This document shows, in pieces, positions 28,965 through 37,058 of a stretch of 64,000 nucleotides of DNA. The position numbers and the translations under genes are program-made. Positions within the stretch are counted from its first letter, which is position 1. Every line of letters starts with the position of its first letter. Where the stretch lies: positions 124,001 to 188,000 of the forward strand of contig NZ_QFZQ01000005.1 of NCBI RefSeq assembly GCF_003171675.1. The letters are read 5' to 3'. Below the pieces are notes generated by a model. That model was not told where the DNA came from. It searched no databases and worked only from the letters and a program-made list of their open reading frames with translations. Source of the stretch: Reichenbachiella versicolor. Its GTDB lineage: Bacteria > Bacteroidota > Bacteroidia > Cytophagales > Cyclobacteriaceae.

Positions 28965-29855
28965 CTAAAACTGAATAACTCTATTCGGGTGAATCACCAG
29001 TCTAAAAAAGTCAGGTATGGATTTGGCATGAGCCACTAATAATGCCCAGTTTTGAGCTATTAACAGCTTAAATAATTTGACTGGTGTTACTAGAAAAAGA
29101 TAATAGCTAGCAAAAAGACAGAAGCTCAAAAAGTGGTTGTTTTTGAACATAAAAAAGAGTCGGTTCCTACTTTGATAATACGTTTTCAAAGGGCTCATTT
29201 TACCTGTAGATACTGACTCTTTATGAAGGATGATAGAATACGGATCCACCACCGTTTTATAACCTGACTCTGATAACCTTACCGACCAATCAAGCTCTTC
29301 GTAATAGAGAAAATATCGCTCAGGCATAGGCCCCATTTTATCAATAGCAGATTTTCTAATCATTACGGCGGCACCATGAAAGTATACTGACTCACGATAA
29401 TCATCAGGTACATCAGTAAGCTTATCATTTCTGCCAGTCACCGGGTCTATCGCTGTGAATCCACTAAACTGAACTCTATCAGGCTCATCGTAGTATCTAA
29501 TGATCGGGTTCACCGCTCCGACCGTATCATCAGTGAAAGCCTTGAGCATCGACTCTATAGTACCATCACTTATCTCTGTATCATTGTTTAGTAAAAAAAT
29601 AAATTCTCCACTTGCCTTTTCGATACCTAGATTGTTACCACCAGCGAAGCCCAAATTAGCTTCGCTAGTGACTACGGTAACATATGGATAATAACTTTTG
29701 TAAATAGTAGTGTTATCGGTCTTTTGCCCATTATCTACAACAATTACTTCTAAATTAGGATAGCTTAATAATGCTATTGACTTTAACAATTCACAAGTAA
29801 CTGTAGGTTGATGGTAGTTAACCGTAACAATTGAGATTTGAGGTTGATCTATCAT
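28965..29855 (-). CDS. GT2 glycosyltransferase (rhamnosyltransferase-like)
   Basis: 296 residues. ISIVTVNYHQPTVTCELLKS opens a GT-A fold; FLLNNDTEISDGTI holds the metal-binding DTE; FLYYEELDWSVRLSESGYKT is the acceptor/ED block of WbbL-type rhamnosyltransferases. A C-terminal hydrophobic segment suggests membrane association. It overlaps the methyltransferase upstream by 38 nt, a sign of tight coupling. Confidence 0.9.
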   Translation of the reverse strand: MIDQPQISIVTVNYHQPTVTCELLKSIALLSYPNLEVIVVDNGQKTDNTTIYKSYYPYVTVVTSEANLGFAGGNNLGIEKASGEFIFLLNNDTEISDGTIESMLKAFTDDTVGAVNPIIRYYDEPDRVQFSGFTAIDPVTGRNDKLTDVPDDYRESVYFHGAAVMIRKSAIDKMGPMPERYFLYYEELDWSVRLSESGYKTVVDPYSIILHKESVSTGKMSPLKTYYQSRNRLFFMFKNNHFLSFCLFASYYLFLVTPVKLFKLLIAQNWALLVAHAKSIPDFFRLVIHPNRVIQF

Positions 29856-30660
29856 TGGTAGTTGGTTTTTTACCGATCACTTGAATAGCATTTCCCCATT
29901 TATTGTTGTGGAAAATACGATCGGCATGTATTAGTAATTTACTCAATGGAAGAGTCAAAAGCTGTGTAATCACACCCATTTTTTTTCCTAAATATGCTAA
30001 TTCCCATGCAAACCTTGATATCCACCCATCTGAATGGGAAGCACTCACTATTTCAAACCCTTCTTCCACGAATCTTTCCTGAAGACCATCTAAATCATAT
30101 ACTTGACCAATATGCTCCTCTTCCAGCCAGTGATTATGATCCTCAAACCAATGCTCTGGCAAAATCGTCTTTTGAACTTTGTTAGGAATTTTGACTAAAA
30201 AGTAACCTCCTTCTTTCAACCTTTCACGAGCCGCCTTGAAAGGCATCATATCAGGATGCATGTGCTCGAATACATCTATTGAATAAATAAAATCAAAATC
30301 TTCCTCCCTAAGTGTTTCGAGATAACGGTTATGAATTTGAATATTGTGAATGGCTGATTTATCTACAGCATTTACTACCGTTTCTGTCCTTTCTGAATCA
30401 ATATCCAATGCATGAATCTCCGCTTCTTCCATAGCCTTGGCCAGTCCGATGGCATATTCACCATAGCCACACCCTACATCCAAGACTTTATCCATTTTAT
30501 CAATGGGAAGTTGATTGACGAGTTTCTTGAAAATGGTAAATCTCGCGTAATTTCCTACATTAGTATACCCAAATATTTTAGTAAATACGTGCCCCAGTAG
30601 AGGGTACTTAATCATTCGTTTGCTGGTAAATACCTGTTCTTTTCCTAGTGTTAATTCCAT
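29818..30660 (-). CDS. Class I SAM-dependent methyltransferase
   Basis: 280 residues. SAM motif I is VLDVGCGYGEYAIGL, followed by EIHALDIDSERTE (acidic residue for ribose) and FDFIYSIDVFEHMHPDMM (post-II). It probably methylates a sugar or lipid-linked intermediate in the EPS cluster. It overlaps the following glycosyltransferase gene. A 146-bp gap separates it from the flippase gene. Confidence 0.88.
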   Translation of the reverse strand: MELTLGKEQVFTSKRMIKYPLLGHVFTKIFGYTNVGNYARFTIFKKLVNQLPIDKMDKVLDVGCGYGEYAIGLAKAMEEAEIHALDIDSERTETVVNAVDKSAIHNIQIHNRYLETLREEDFDFIYSIDVFEHMHPDMMPFKAARERLKEGGYFLVKIPNKVQKTILPEHWFEDHNHWLEEEHIGQVYDLDGLQERFVEEGFEIVSASHSDGWISRFAWELAYLGKKMGVITQLLTLPLSKLLIHADRIFHNNKWGNAIQVIGKKPTTNDRSTSNLNCYG

Positions 30661-30806
30661 ATCAGTTTTTTTAAAAAAGTTTCACCTCAAGGCCATAAGC
30701 CTATTGGTTTTAATTTCTCGACCTTAGAGCCGAGTTCAAAAAATACAGAAGACACCTCTTGCACTTCGAGGAGCTTCATTTAGGGAATTTAGGTTTATCT
30801 ATCGCC

Positions 30807-32129
30807 TTACGCCGAATTCTGTGTTATCGCCTCATGGACTCCATGAAGCTTTGATTTAATGGTTGAGATAACTTCCATAAACTGGTTGAGTGGATTCAAA
30901 TTCCAAGATCTTAATATTCTATATAGTCTGATTTGACCTATCGAAATGGTAATAAATATGCTGGCTACAGTTGCTATAGCTGCTCCACTGAGTCCCCATA
31001 TCGGTATCAAAACCAGGTTCATGACCACATTGATAATTGTACTCAGTGCCAACATTTCAAAGTTGACCCTTGGCATACCAAGTGCGTCTAAGGTCATTCC
31101 AAATACCCTACCCCACGGCTTGATCAGACTAGCCACTAAAAGAATATGAAGCACAGTACCTGAAGGTAAATACTCTTCATTGCCTATCAGCAGAATAATG
31201 TCTTTCGAGAAGAAGAATGTGATCAATACTCCCGGTAGCATAGCTGCCATGATCGAAAGCACCGAAAAGAAATACCTTGGTACTAAGTCAGCCTTATCTG
31301 TCTTGGCAATTTTTGGGAATATAACTTGAGCCAGTGCGTTCATAGGAAGATCACAGTAGTTGATCAGTTTAGCCGCGAAATGAAAGATGGCTACTGCTGC
31401 TGGAGTCAAAAAGATGCTGATGATCAGTACGTCTGCTTTGTGAAATATGACTGACAAAAGGTTGGTGCCTGCAGTAAATTTCCCATAGTTCAACACTTTC
31501 GCGAACCAAGCCTTTGATGGTAAAACAAAGTGAACTAAGTCTTTCCCAAATGCTATGATGAACATGATAGAAGAAGCTACAAACTGACTAATGAAGTAGT
31601 TGTAGATAGTTAATTTATTAGACCACCAAAGCACTCCTATTATACTCATCAAGATAGCAGCATGAATACCATTGTAGATAAGTTGCTTTCTGAACTTTTC
31701 TTGGCCTGTAGACCTACTATTCATCAACTGAAGCGTAGCCATACTAAAAGCGGTCAATCCAAAAAGTGGCAAGAAATCAAGTAGCCCATCGCTAAGACCA
31801 ATAAGAGATCCAAATTGAGTGAATAAGAAGGATAGTAAAGTAAATAAGAAAACCATTCCATAGTTAATCACTAAAAAACCTGACACCACGCGGGGCTTAG
31901 ACTCAGTAGCGTTTAAATATTCCTTGATAAATGCATGATGAATAAAGCCTTGTCGGAGTGTATCCACCATAGTGACTATAGCCATATAGATAGCAAATGC
32001 TCCCATTTGCTCTAGTGAATTACTCCTGACCAATATGATAAAGATCAAAAAGTTAGACCCGAGCATGAGCATTTGACTACCAAATACCATTGACCCTTGT
32101 GCGAAGAAATGTTGTAGTTTCTTTATCAT
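30807..32129 (-). CDS. Wzx-like polysaccharide flippase (MVF/oligosaccharide family)
   Basis: About 440 residues with about 12 transmembrane helices. It probably moves the lipid-linked repeat unit across the inner membrane. Opening MIKKLQHFFAQGSMVFGSQM and the central VIFPKIAKTD are typical of polysaccharide flippases. The ATG at 32129 directly follows the upstream stop (TGA-G-ATG); an alternative ATG at 32153 would add eight residues and overlap by 23 nt. It belongs with the polymerase gene in the same cluster. Confidence 0.85.
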   Translation of the reverse strand: MIKKLQHFFAQGSMVFGSQMLMLGSNFLIFIILVRSNSLEQMGAFAIYMAIVTMVDTLRQGFIHHAFIKEYLNATESKPRVVSGFLVINYGMVFLFTLLSFLFTQFGSLIGLSDGLLDFLPLFGLTAFSMATLQLMNSRSTGQEKFRKQLIYNGIHAAILMSIIGVLWWSNKLTIYNYFISQFVASSIMFIIAFGKDLVHFVLPSKAWFAKVLNYGKFTAGTNLLSVIFHKADVLIISIFLTPAAVAIFHFAAKLINYCDLPMNALAQVIFPKIAKTDKADLVPRYFFSVLSIMAAMLPGVLITFFFSKDIILLIGNEEYLPSGTVLHILLVASLIKPWGRVFGMTLDALGMPRVNFEMLALSTIINVVMNLVLIPIWGLSGAAIATVASIFITISIGQIRLYRILRSWNLNPLNQFMEVISTIKSKLHGVHEAITQNSA

Positions 32130-32130
32130 C

Positions 32131-33285
32131 TCATGCCACTGGTAATAGTTCAAAATACACTTTCTCGGTACGTGCTCCTATTGAGGTCCAAGAGAAATTA
32201 GATGCTACATGCTCCCGAGCTTCTTTACCCATCTGAGCTGCTTTTTCTTGGTTTTTGTAGAGGTAATCAGCCGCCTCACCAAATTGGTTAGCAAATCCTA
32301 CTTTGCAAAGAAACCCTGTGACTCCATCTAGCACCGATTCTCTGATCGCTTCCAAATCGGATGCGATGACAGGAATTCCATTGACACCCGCCTCTAATAA
32401 TACGATACCCTGTGTCTCATATCTAGAAGGCAATACAAGAGCCAATGAATCCTTCATATACTCATCTATTTCGCTTCTGGTCTTTTCTCCTACTAAATGG
32501 ATTCTATGACTGAACGAAGACTCTTTTACTTTTCGCTCGAAAGAACTTCTCATTGGGCCATCACCTATAACATTTAACTCTACCTCTTCATCGACATACT
32601 CCATCATCTCGATCAATGTGTCGAGCCCTTTTACCTCAGCTATTCTACCAACAAAAAGAAGCTTATTACTTTTTGATGATTTAGAAGCTAGCTGTTCTGT
32701 AGACATATTGACACCATTGTTGATCACAGCCACTTTTTCTGCATTGCAGTTATTTTTTTCGATCATCTCAGCTTTCAAAGCTTGACTTACTGAAATTAAC
32801 TTGTCGGCGTTGTCAATCAGTTGCTGCTCTGCATCGGCAGTTACTTTCCTATAAATTTCATCTTGGAGTCCCATGTTTTGAGACAGTTCATTGGCACATA
32901 ATCCGTGTACCGTATTGACTACAGGCTTATTAGTCTTTTGTCTACCGTATAAATACCCACTTCGTCCCTGTAGATGAATGACATCAAACTCCTGCTCGTG
33001 TTTATTGATCCAATTTTTAGCTTCGTAATTAAAAAAGAACTCTTCTGCCAATTTGCTCAAAGGCCATAGGTATCTTCCTGGTATGTATGGAATCTCTACG
33101 ATATCTACTCCTTGTTTTTGATAAGCCTTTTGACCTTTCAATAGACTACCCGCTGTGAGTATGTGTACCTCATGCCCAAGTGTCACCAATTCTCTACTCA
33201 AGTCCCAAGTGTGACTCTGAATCCCTCCTTTGTAACTCCAGGGGAGGCTTTTGCAAATCATAAGGATTTTTAGGTTCTTTTCCAT
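32131..33285 (-). CDS. GT4-type glycosyltransferase
   Basis: About 384 residues. Start chosen at ATG 33285, one base after the stop of the preceding microprotein; a start at 33324 adds a Lys/Asn-rich leader that overlaps it. GT-B fold: LMICKSLPWSYKGGIQSHTW (N-terminal glycine-rich loop), LISVSQALKAEM, AVINNGVNMS, LLFVGRIAEVKGLD and the donor-binding ALVLPSRYETQGIVLLEAGVNG (E-x7-E). Cytoplasmic, EPS assembly. Confidence 0.92.
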   Translation of the reverse strand: MEKNLKILMICKSLPWSYKGGIQSHTWDLSRELVTLGHEVHILTAGSLLKGQKAYQKQGVDIVEIPYIPGRYLWPLSKLAEEFFFNYEAKNWINKHEQEFDVIHLQGRSGYLYGRQKTNKPVVNTVHGLCANELSQNMGLQDEIYRKVTADAEQQLIDNADKLISVSQALKAEMIEKNNCNAEKVAVINNGVNMSTEQLASKSSKSNKLLFVGRIAEVKGLDTLIEMMEYVDEEVELNVIGDGPMRSSFERKVKESSFSHRIHLVGEKTRSEIDEYMKDSLALVLPSRYETQGIVLLEAGVNGIPVIASDLEAIRESVLDGVTGFLCKVGFANQFGEAADYLYKNQEKAAQMGKEAREHVASNFSWTSIGARTEKVYFELLPVA

Positions 33286-33286
33286 T

Positions 33287-33403
33287 TTACTCTGGTTTAG
33301 ATTGATCTTCATCTTTGACTCCATATAGGCCCATCACAAATCCTACTGCTACGCATGCGAGTATCAGTGGCCAAGGCATTCCATCTCCTAAAAATGAAAC
33401 CAT
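33287..33403 (-). CDS. 38-residue single-helix membrane microprotein
   Basis: A short frame between the two glycosyltransferase genes: ATG at 33403, TAA at 33287-33289. It begins MVSFLGDGMPWPLIL, then CVAVGFVMGLYG, and ends KDEDQSKPE: one hydrophobic helix (about 10-29) with a charged tail. It starts 12 nt after the upstream gene's stop and ends one base before the next ATG, so its spacing fits the operon better than chance. No homology is claimed; it may stabilise a membrane EPS complex. Confidence 0.6.
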   Translation of the reverse strand: MVSFLGDGMPWPLILACVAVGFVMGLYGVKDEDQSKPE

Positions 33404-33415
33404 AGTGTCTTAGAT

Positions 33416-34573
33416 TTAATGTTGGGTATGTATGAACTTCTTAGCTGCTGCTGGCATCAAAAACAATGCTTTGATAGCCGACCAGATCATCTTGGGGAGG
33501 TCGATGATCATCTTGAATCCAAATTTCAACAACCACTGAATAGGTACTGTAATTACGTATGTCATGACATTAGCTACGATCATTAGAGCGGCTATTATCA
33601 CTATATAGCTGGTACCTAGTACCAGACCTATAATACCAGCGATCAATAATATCACTACCATGAGTGCTCTAGGTGGAAGAGCCAGCTGCAACACCTTGTG
33701 AAAGTGGTCGAAATTTCCTTTGAAAAGGTTACGAAAACCAGACTTTAAGAATTTAGCCAAAAAGTTGTACTGAGCCTGTAGCCATCTACTTCTCTGCTTA
33801 GCCATAGCTTCATAAGAATCGACCTTCTCATCTAATACTATCGCCTCGTCGTTGTAATCAATTTTGATCCCAAGGTAAGTCAAAACCAATTCCATTTCCT
33901 TGTCAAATCCTCCTATGGCAGTACACTCCTCTATGACTCCATGAAAAATATTTTGTCGAAAAGCCATGCCTGAGCCAGACAGTTTACTTGACAGACCGAA
34001 CACCGTTACACCCTTACAGAGCATTTCGTGGTTGGCGGTTTCTGCTACCGCATCGAACGCAGAAGTACTATTTGTCAGGTTTTCAGCGATCCTTCTACCC
34101 TGTACCGCATAAGTTCCCTCATTGAATGAATGATTGATGTGTGTCAAGAAATCTGGCTGCATGATATTATCAACATCCAGAACAACTACTCCGTCATAGC
34201 TAATGGAATTAATTCGTTTAACAGCTTCCTGCAATGCCTTAACTTTTGTGCTTTTCTCAAAACTTACATTCAATACACTGGCACCCATTTCTTCAAGCTG
34301 TACTTGAGTCGAATCCTCCAGCCCATCATTGATCACCACAATATCGAAGCTATCCTTGGGATACTGCACATTGACATTCATCTTGGTACTTCTCAGAGCT
34401 GCCGCATCGGCCTTGTATGATGGCACTAGCACTAAAAATTTATTGTAAACATCTACTTTACTCGTCAGCGGCTTGTAAAACTTAGCACTGATGGCAAGTA
34501 TAAATTGATAGATGACAGATAGGGAGACATACGTCAATAACAAAAGGGTAAGTATTTCAATGATTATTTTCAT
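33416..34573 (-). CDS. Processive-type GT2 membrane glycosyltransferase
   Basis: 385 residues: an N-terminal helix, a catalytic domain (about 45-260) and two or three C-terminal helices. Motifs: VLVPSYKADAAALRSTK, VVINDGLEDS, VVLDVDNIMQPDFL (DxD), GSGMAFRQ and KQRSRWLQAQ, the QxxRW motif of polymerising or chain-extending GT2 enzymes. The QxxRW motif suggests a chain-extending step. It overlaps the polymerase gene by 17 nt. Confidence 0.9.
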   Translation of the reverse strand: MKIIIEILTLLLLTYVSLSVIYQFILAISAKFYKPLTSKVDVYNKFLVLVPSYKADAAALRSTKMNVNVQYPKDSFDIVVINDGLEDSTQVQLEEMGASVLNVSFEKSTKVKALQEAVKRINSISYDGVVVLDVDNIMQPDFLTHINHSFNEGTYAVQGRRIAENLTNSTSAFDAVAETANHEMLCKGVTVFGLSSKLSGSGMAFRQNIFHGVIEECTAIGGFDKEMELVLTYLGIKIDYNDEAIVLDEKVDSYEAMAKQRSRWLQAQYNFLAKFLKSGFRNLFKGNFDHFHKVLQLALPPRALMVVILLIAGIIGLVLGTSYIVIIAALMIVANVMTYVITVPIQWLLKFGFKMIIDLPKMIWSAIKALFLMPAAAKKFIHTQH

Positions 34574-36044
34574 GGTCTGAAGGTTTTAATTGGTCTGAAG
34601 GTTCGAATGTGTATGCGATGAATACAAAGTGTAAAGCGACGTTCATGATCATACCTGTGGGCATCTGACCAAAAACTTGATTACCATAGGAGGAGAATAA
34701 AACTCCAGATATGGCAGCGTACAGTGATATGATTTGATCTTTCAAGACAGGGTCTCCGATTTGACTGATCCTATAGGCTCCTCGCCCCATCAAAAAGCCG
34801 AGTAAACCGAGGTGGAGACAAATGCCTACCACCCCTGTTTCTGCCCAAATCTTTACATACCAGCTGTCTGTCGCTGTATTGGCCATCAAGCTTTCTGGAT
34901 TGAATCTGGCTCCCCAATATCCTGCGGTGCCTACTCCTCCTCCAAAGGGCTTATTGGCCAAGTATCTTCCAAAAGTCACTTGATTTTCTAGCCTTACTTC
35001 TAGCGATCTATTGTTGGGATCTAGTGCTGATCGCATTCTTCTCACTTGCTCGACACTCTGAAACATAAAGGTGTATTTGAGAATAAAAAACACTATCCCG
35101 ATCGCAGCTACTCCTGTAAGTAGCAAGGCAAAATTCTTTTTGATGATCAAATAGGTAATGGCACCACAAAATGGTACTGCCAATGCTCCTCTGGTACCAG
35201 AGATGGCAAATCCTATTAAAAACAACAACCCAAAACCTGAGTACCACACTTTTGTAATGACGGGTACTGGACTAAGGACTAGGATGACGCAAACCAATAC
35301 CATCATGGCTTGAGATGCGCCGAACTGTCCTGCATCACTATAAAATGAAAATACCCTAAGTACGCCGTGTAGGATATGCTCTTCGTGGTGTTCTTCAGCG
35401 AAAAGCCAATGATTTTCGGCATAATCTAACACTCCATTAAACTGCTTCAATCCCCAAAAAGCTCCCAGCACCGAAGCGATAAAGAGTATTTTCCAAAACA
35501 AAATCAAGTGCTTGCGCTCCCGAAAGAGCAACAATGTTATACCCACACTGAGCACCTGATAAAAACCTATACCTCTCATAGCATAAAACCAAGCTTCTAG
35601 TCCATTGCCAAATGGATTGATGATCTCAAACATGATGTACAGGAACCAAATGGCTGAAGCATAGAATAGTTCATTGTCGAGCCTTTTCCATTGCGTATTG
35701 GGGTTCATGATCAGGGCTATCCATGCCGCGGCTAGTAGTATGTCCAACGACAGTCCCCATGGGGCACTGACGTATCGCGCGATACCTGAGGTCAGAAATG
35801 CCATAATCAATGAAGCCCAAACCGCTGCTCCTGGGTACTTGAACAACAGATAACCTCCACATGCGGCTATCGGCAATCCTAGTACGGCTATGGAACCAAG
35901 CATCTGTAGTTTGTAGACCAATGCCATCGAAAACAACAGTCCGATCATAACAAAGAAAACTTTCAAAATACGTTGTCGGTAAAGACCTTGTAATGGGCCT
36001 TCTGCCCAGAAACTCTCTCTGATATGTTTACCTGATTTTATCAT
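34557..36044 (-). CDS. Wzy-like O-antigen/EPS polymerase (O-antigen ligase family)
   Basis: 495 residues, about 12 helices. It has a long central polar loop (about 330-390, containing RRMRSALDPNNRSLEVRLEN and NKPFGGGVGTAGYWGARFNP) as seen in Wzy/WaaL-type proteins. A charged SFWAEGPLQGLYR N-terminus precedes the first helix. It is the first gene of the cluster, with a 379-bp leader before it. Ligase and polymerase cannot be told apart from sequence; polymerase is preferred because flippase and transferases follow. Confidence 0.8.
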   Translation of the reverse strand: MIKSGKHIRESFWAEGPLQGLYRQRILKVFFVMIGLLFSMALVYKLQMLGSIAVLGLPIAACGGYLLFKYPGAAVWASLIMAFLTSGIARYVSAPWGLSLDILLAAAWIALIMNPNTQWKRLDNELFYASAIWFLYIMFEIINPFGNGLEAWFYAMRGIGFYQVLSVGITLLLFRERKHLILFWKILFIASVLGAFWGLKQFNGVLDYAENHWLFAEEHHEEHILHGVLRVFSFYSDAGQFGASQAMMVLVCVILVLSPVPVITKVWYSGFGLLFLIGFAISGTRGALAVPFCGAITYLIIKKNFALLLTGVAAIGIVFFILKYTFMFQSVEQVRRMRSALDPNNRSLEVRLENQVTFGRYLANKPFGGGVGTAGYWGARFNPESLMANTATDSWYVKIWAETGVVGICLHLGLLGFLMGRGAYRISQIGDPVLKDQIISLYAAISGVLFSSYGNQVFGQMPTGMIMNVALHFVFIAYTFEPSDQLKPSDHENNH

Positions 36045-36122
36045 TGGTACAAATGTAGGTTTGGCCAGAGGCTCGCAGTTTTGTAATGCGATCGCTGGCA
36101 GCTTTTGAGGGTTGAAAGGAAA

Positions 36123-36191
36123 TTATTTACAGTAAGTAGGATAGAAGGTATGAATGTAAGGATATAACCTCCGTAGTGCGCAGTTTTTCAT
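36123..36191 (-). CDS. Possible 22-residue leader peptide of EPS cluster 1
   Basis: A short frame starts at ATG 36191, 3 nt after the shared motif that lies similarly before the sugar transferase ATG at 60227. It encodes a basic, Tyr-rich peptide beginning MKNCALRRLYP and ending YPTYCK, 78 nt before the polymerase gene. A longer frame on the same stretch has no better support. It may be a leader or the remnant of a lost first gene. Confidence 0.25.
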   Translation of the reverse strand: MKNCALRRLYPYIHTFYPTYCK

Positions 36192-36194
36192 ATT

Positions 36195-36208
36195 GGTTTT
36201 AGTTGGTG
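36195..36208 (-). promoter_or_regulatory. Shared EPS leader motif, copy 1
   Basis: CACCAACTAAAACC on the minus strand, identical to 60235-60248. In both places an ATG follows within 3-7 nt and TAAGTAGAC occurs further upstream (35-60 nt). It could be a 5'-UTR binding site or a residue of duplication. Confidence 0.5.
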
Positions 36209-36423
36209 AAGTGTTTTCTAAATTTAAGTAGAACATAACGGATTTCATAGTCCATTGTCTACTTATCACTGCATTCCCTTCACTACTGCTGTGAATAGAC
36301 CTCAGATGTAACGGTTGCGCCAGTCTTTTCACTACAATTTGTCAAGCCACTAGATATACTCTACAGAAAATAGGTTTTCTATCAAGGCTAACTCGGTAGC
36401 TTTACAACCTTAATCGATGCAGG

Positions 36424-36852
36424 ATGAAAGTAAAAGAAAAGCTAGAAGTCTTCTGGAAGGAAAATAATCTTGGCAAAGATGGCAAGATCGATGCTTCTTG
36501 GAATCTATTCAAAATAGGTCGGCTTGGATTCTACTTTCCTAATCTCAGCAAAAAGGGATATCTACTGCACGATGTCAATCACCTCCTCAGTGGATATGGA
36601 ATTGATTGGCTTTCTGAGTTTGAGATAGCGGCATGGGAACTTGGTAGTGGGAGCCGAAAGGTTTTTTACCTGAGCAACTTCTACCCAATAGTGGGGTTCT
36701 TACTGGATCTGATATTCATTCCAAGTAGGACTATCCGAGCGCTGAAGGATGGGAAGTCTAGGGCAAATGCACATATTCTTTCCCACACAGTGAATGACAT
36801 CATGGACATGGAGTTTGACGAACTGGTTCGATCATCTCACCAAAAACGATAA
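36424..36852 (+). CDS. Small protein with Coq4-like HDxxH-x11-E motif
   Basis: 142 residues. The sequence YLLHDVNHLLSGYGIDWLSE gives H-D-x-x-H, eleven residues, then E, the metal-ligand pattern of Coq4-type proteins of quinone biosynthesis. The C-terminal YLSNFYPIVGFLLDLIFIPS is hydrophobic and could touch the membrane. No ubiquinone gene is adjacent, and Bacteroidota make menaquinone, so the role is not the standard one. The assignment rests on the motif only. Confidence 0.45.
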   Translation: MKVKEKLEVFWKENNLGKDGKIDASWNLFKIGRLGFYFPNLSKKGYLLHDVNHLLSGYGIDWLSEFEIAAWELGSGSRKVFYLSNFYPIVGFLLDLIFIPSRTIRALKDGKSRANAHILSHTVNDIMDMEFDELVRSSHQKR

Positions 36853-36977
36853 AAAACCGCCACTCGCTATTATTCTGCCCCTATTTGCTAAAAAAAATGG
36901 CTCTACGCACTTTTGGAAGGGGTATTCGCTGTTTTTTTTGGTGGGGAACATTAATATAATTAATGTATGTCCTTCAA

Positions 36978-37006
36978 TTGTAATCCACTGTTATCGTTTA
37001 TATTGT
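36978..37006 (+). promoter_or_regulatory. Possible degenerate copy of the repeated promoter
   Basis: TTGTAAT, then TATATTGT 18 nt after the first TTG, and a downstream AAATCTGGGTGG resemble the repeated promoter seen at 38641, 40425 and 43060. It precedes the RelA/SpoT gene by about 50 nt. The match is weak. Confidence 0.3.
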
Positions 37007-37058
37007 GGATGTCAATTTAAAAATGAAATCTGGGTGGTTCAGTTATGATCAATAAACT

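Larger units (their letters stand above)
36045..36423. other. Intergenic leader upstream of EPS cluster 1
   Basis: A 379-bp gap between divergent genes. It holds a possible 22-residue leader peptide (36123-36191) and a 14-base motif (36195-36208) shared with the leader of the second EPS cluster. No terminator was found. Confidence 0.5.

Noticed and set aside
36794-37048. 84-codon frame
   Set aside because: It overlaps the end of the Coq4-like gene in another frame, with no domain and poor composition.
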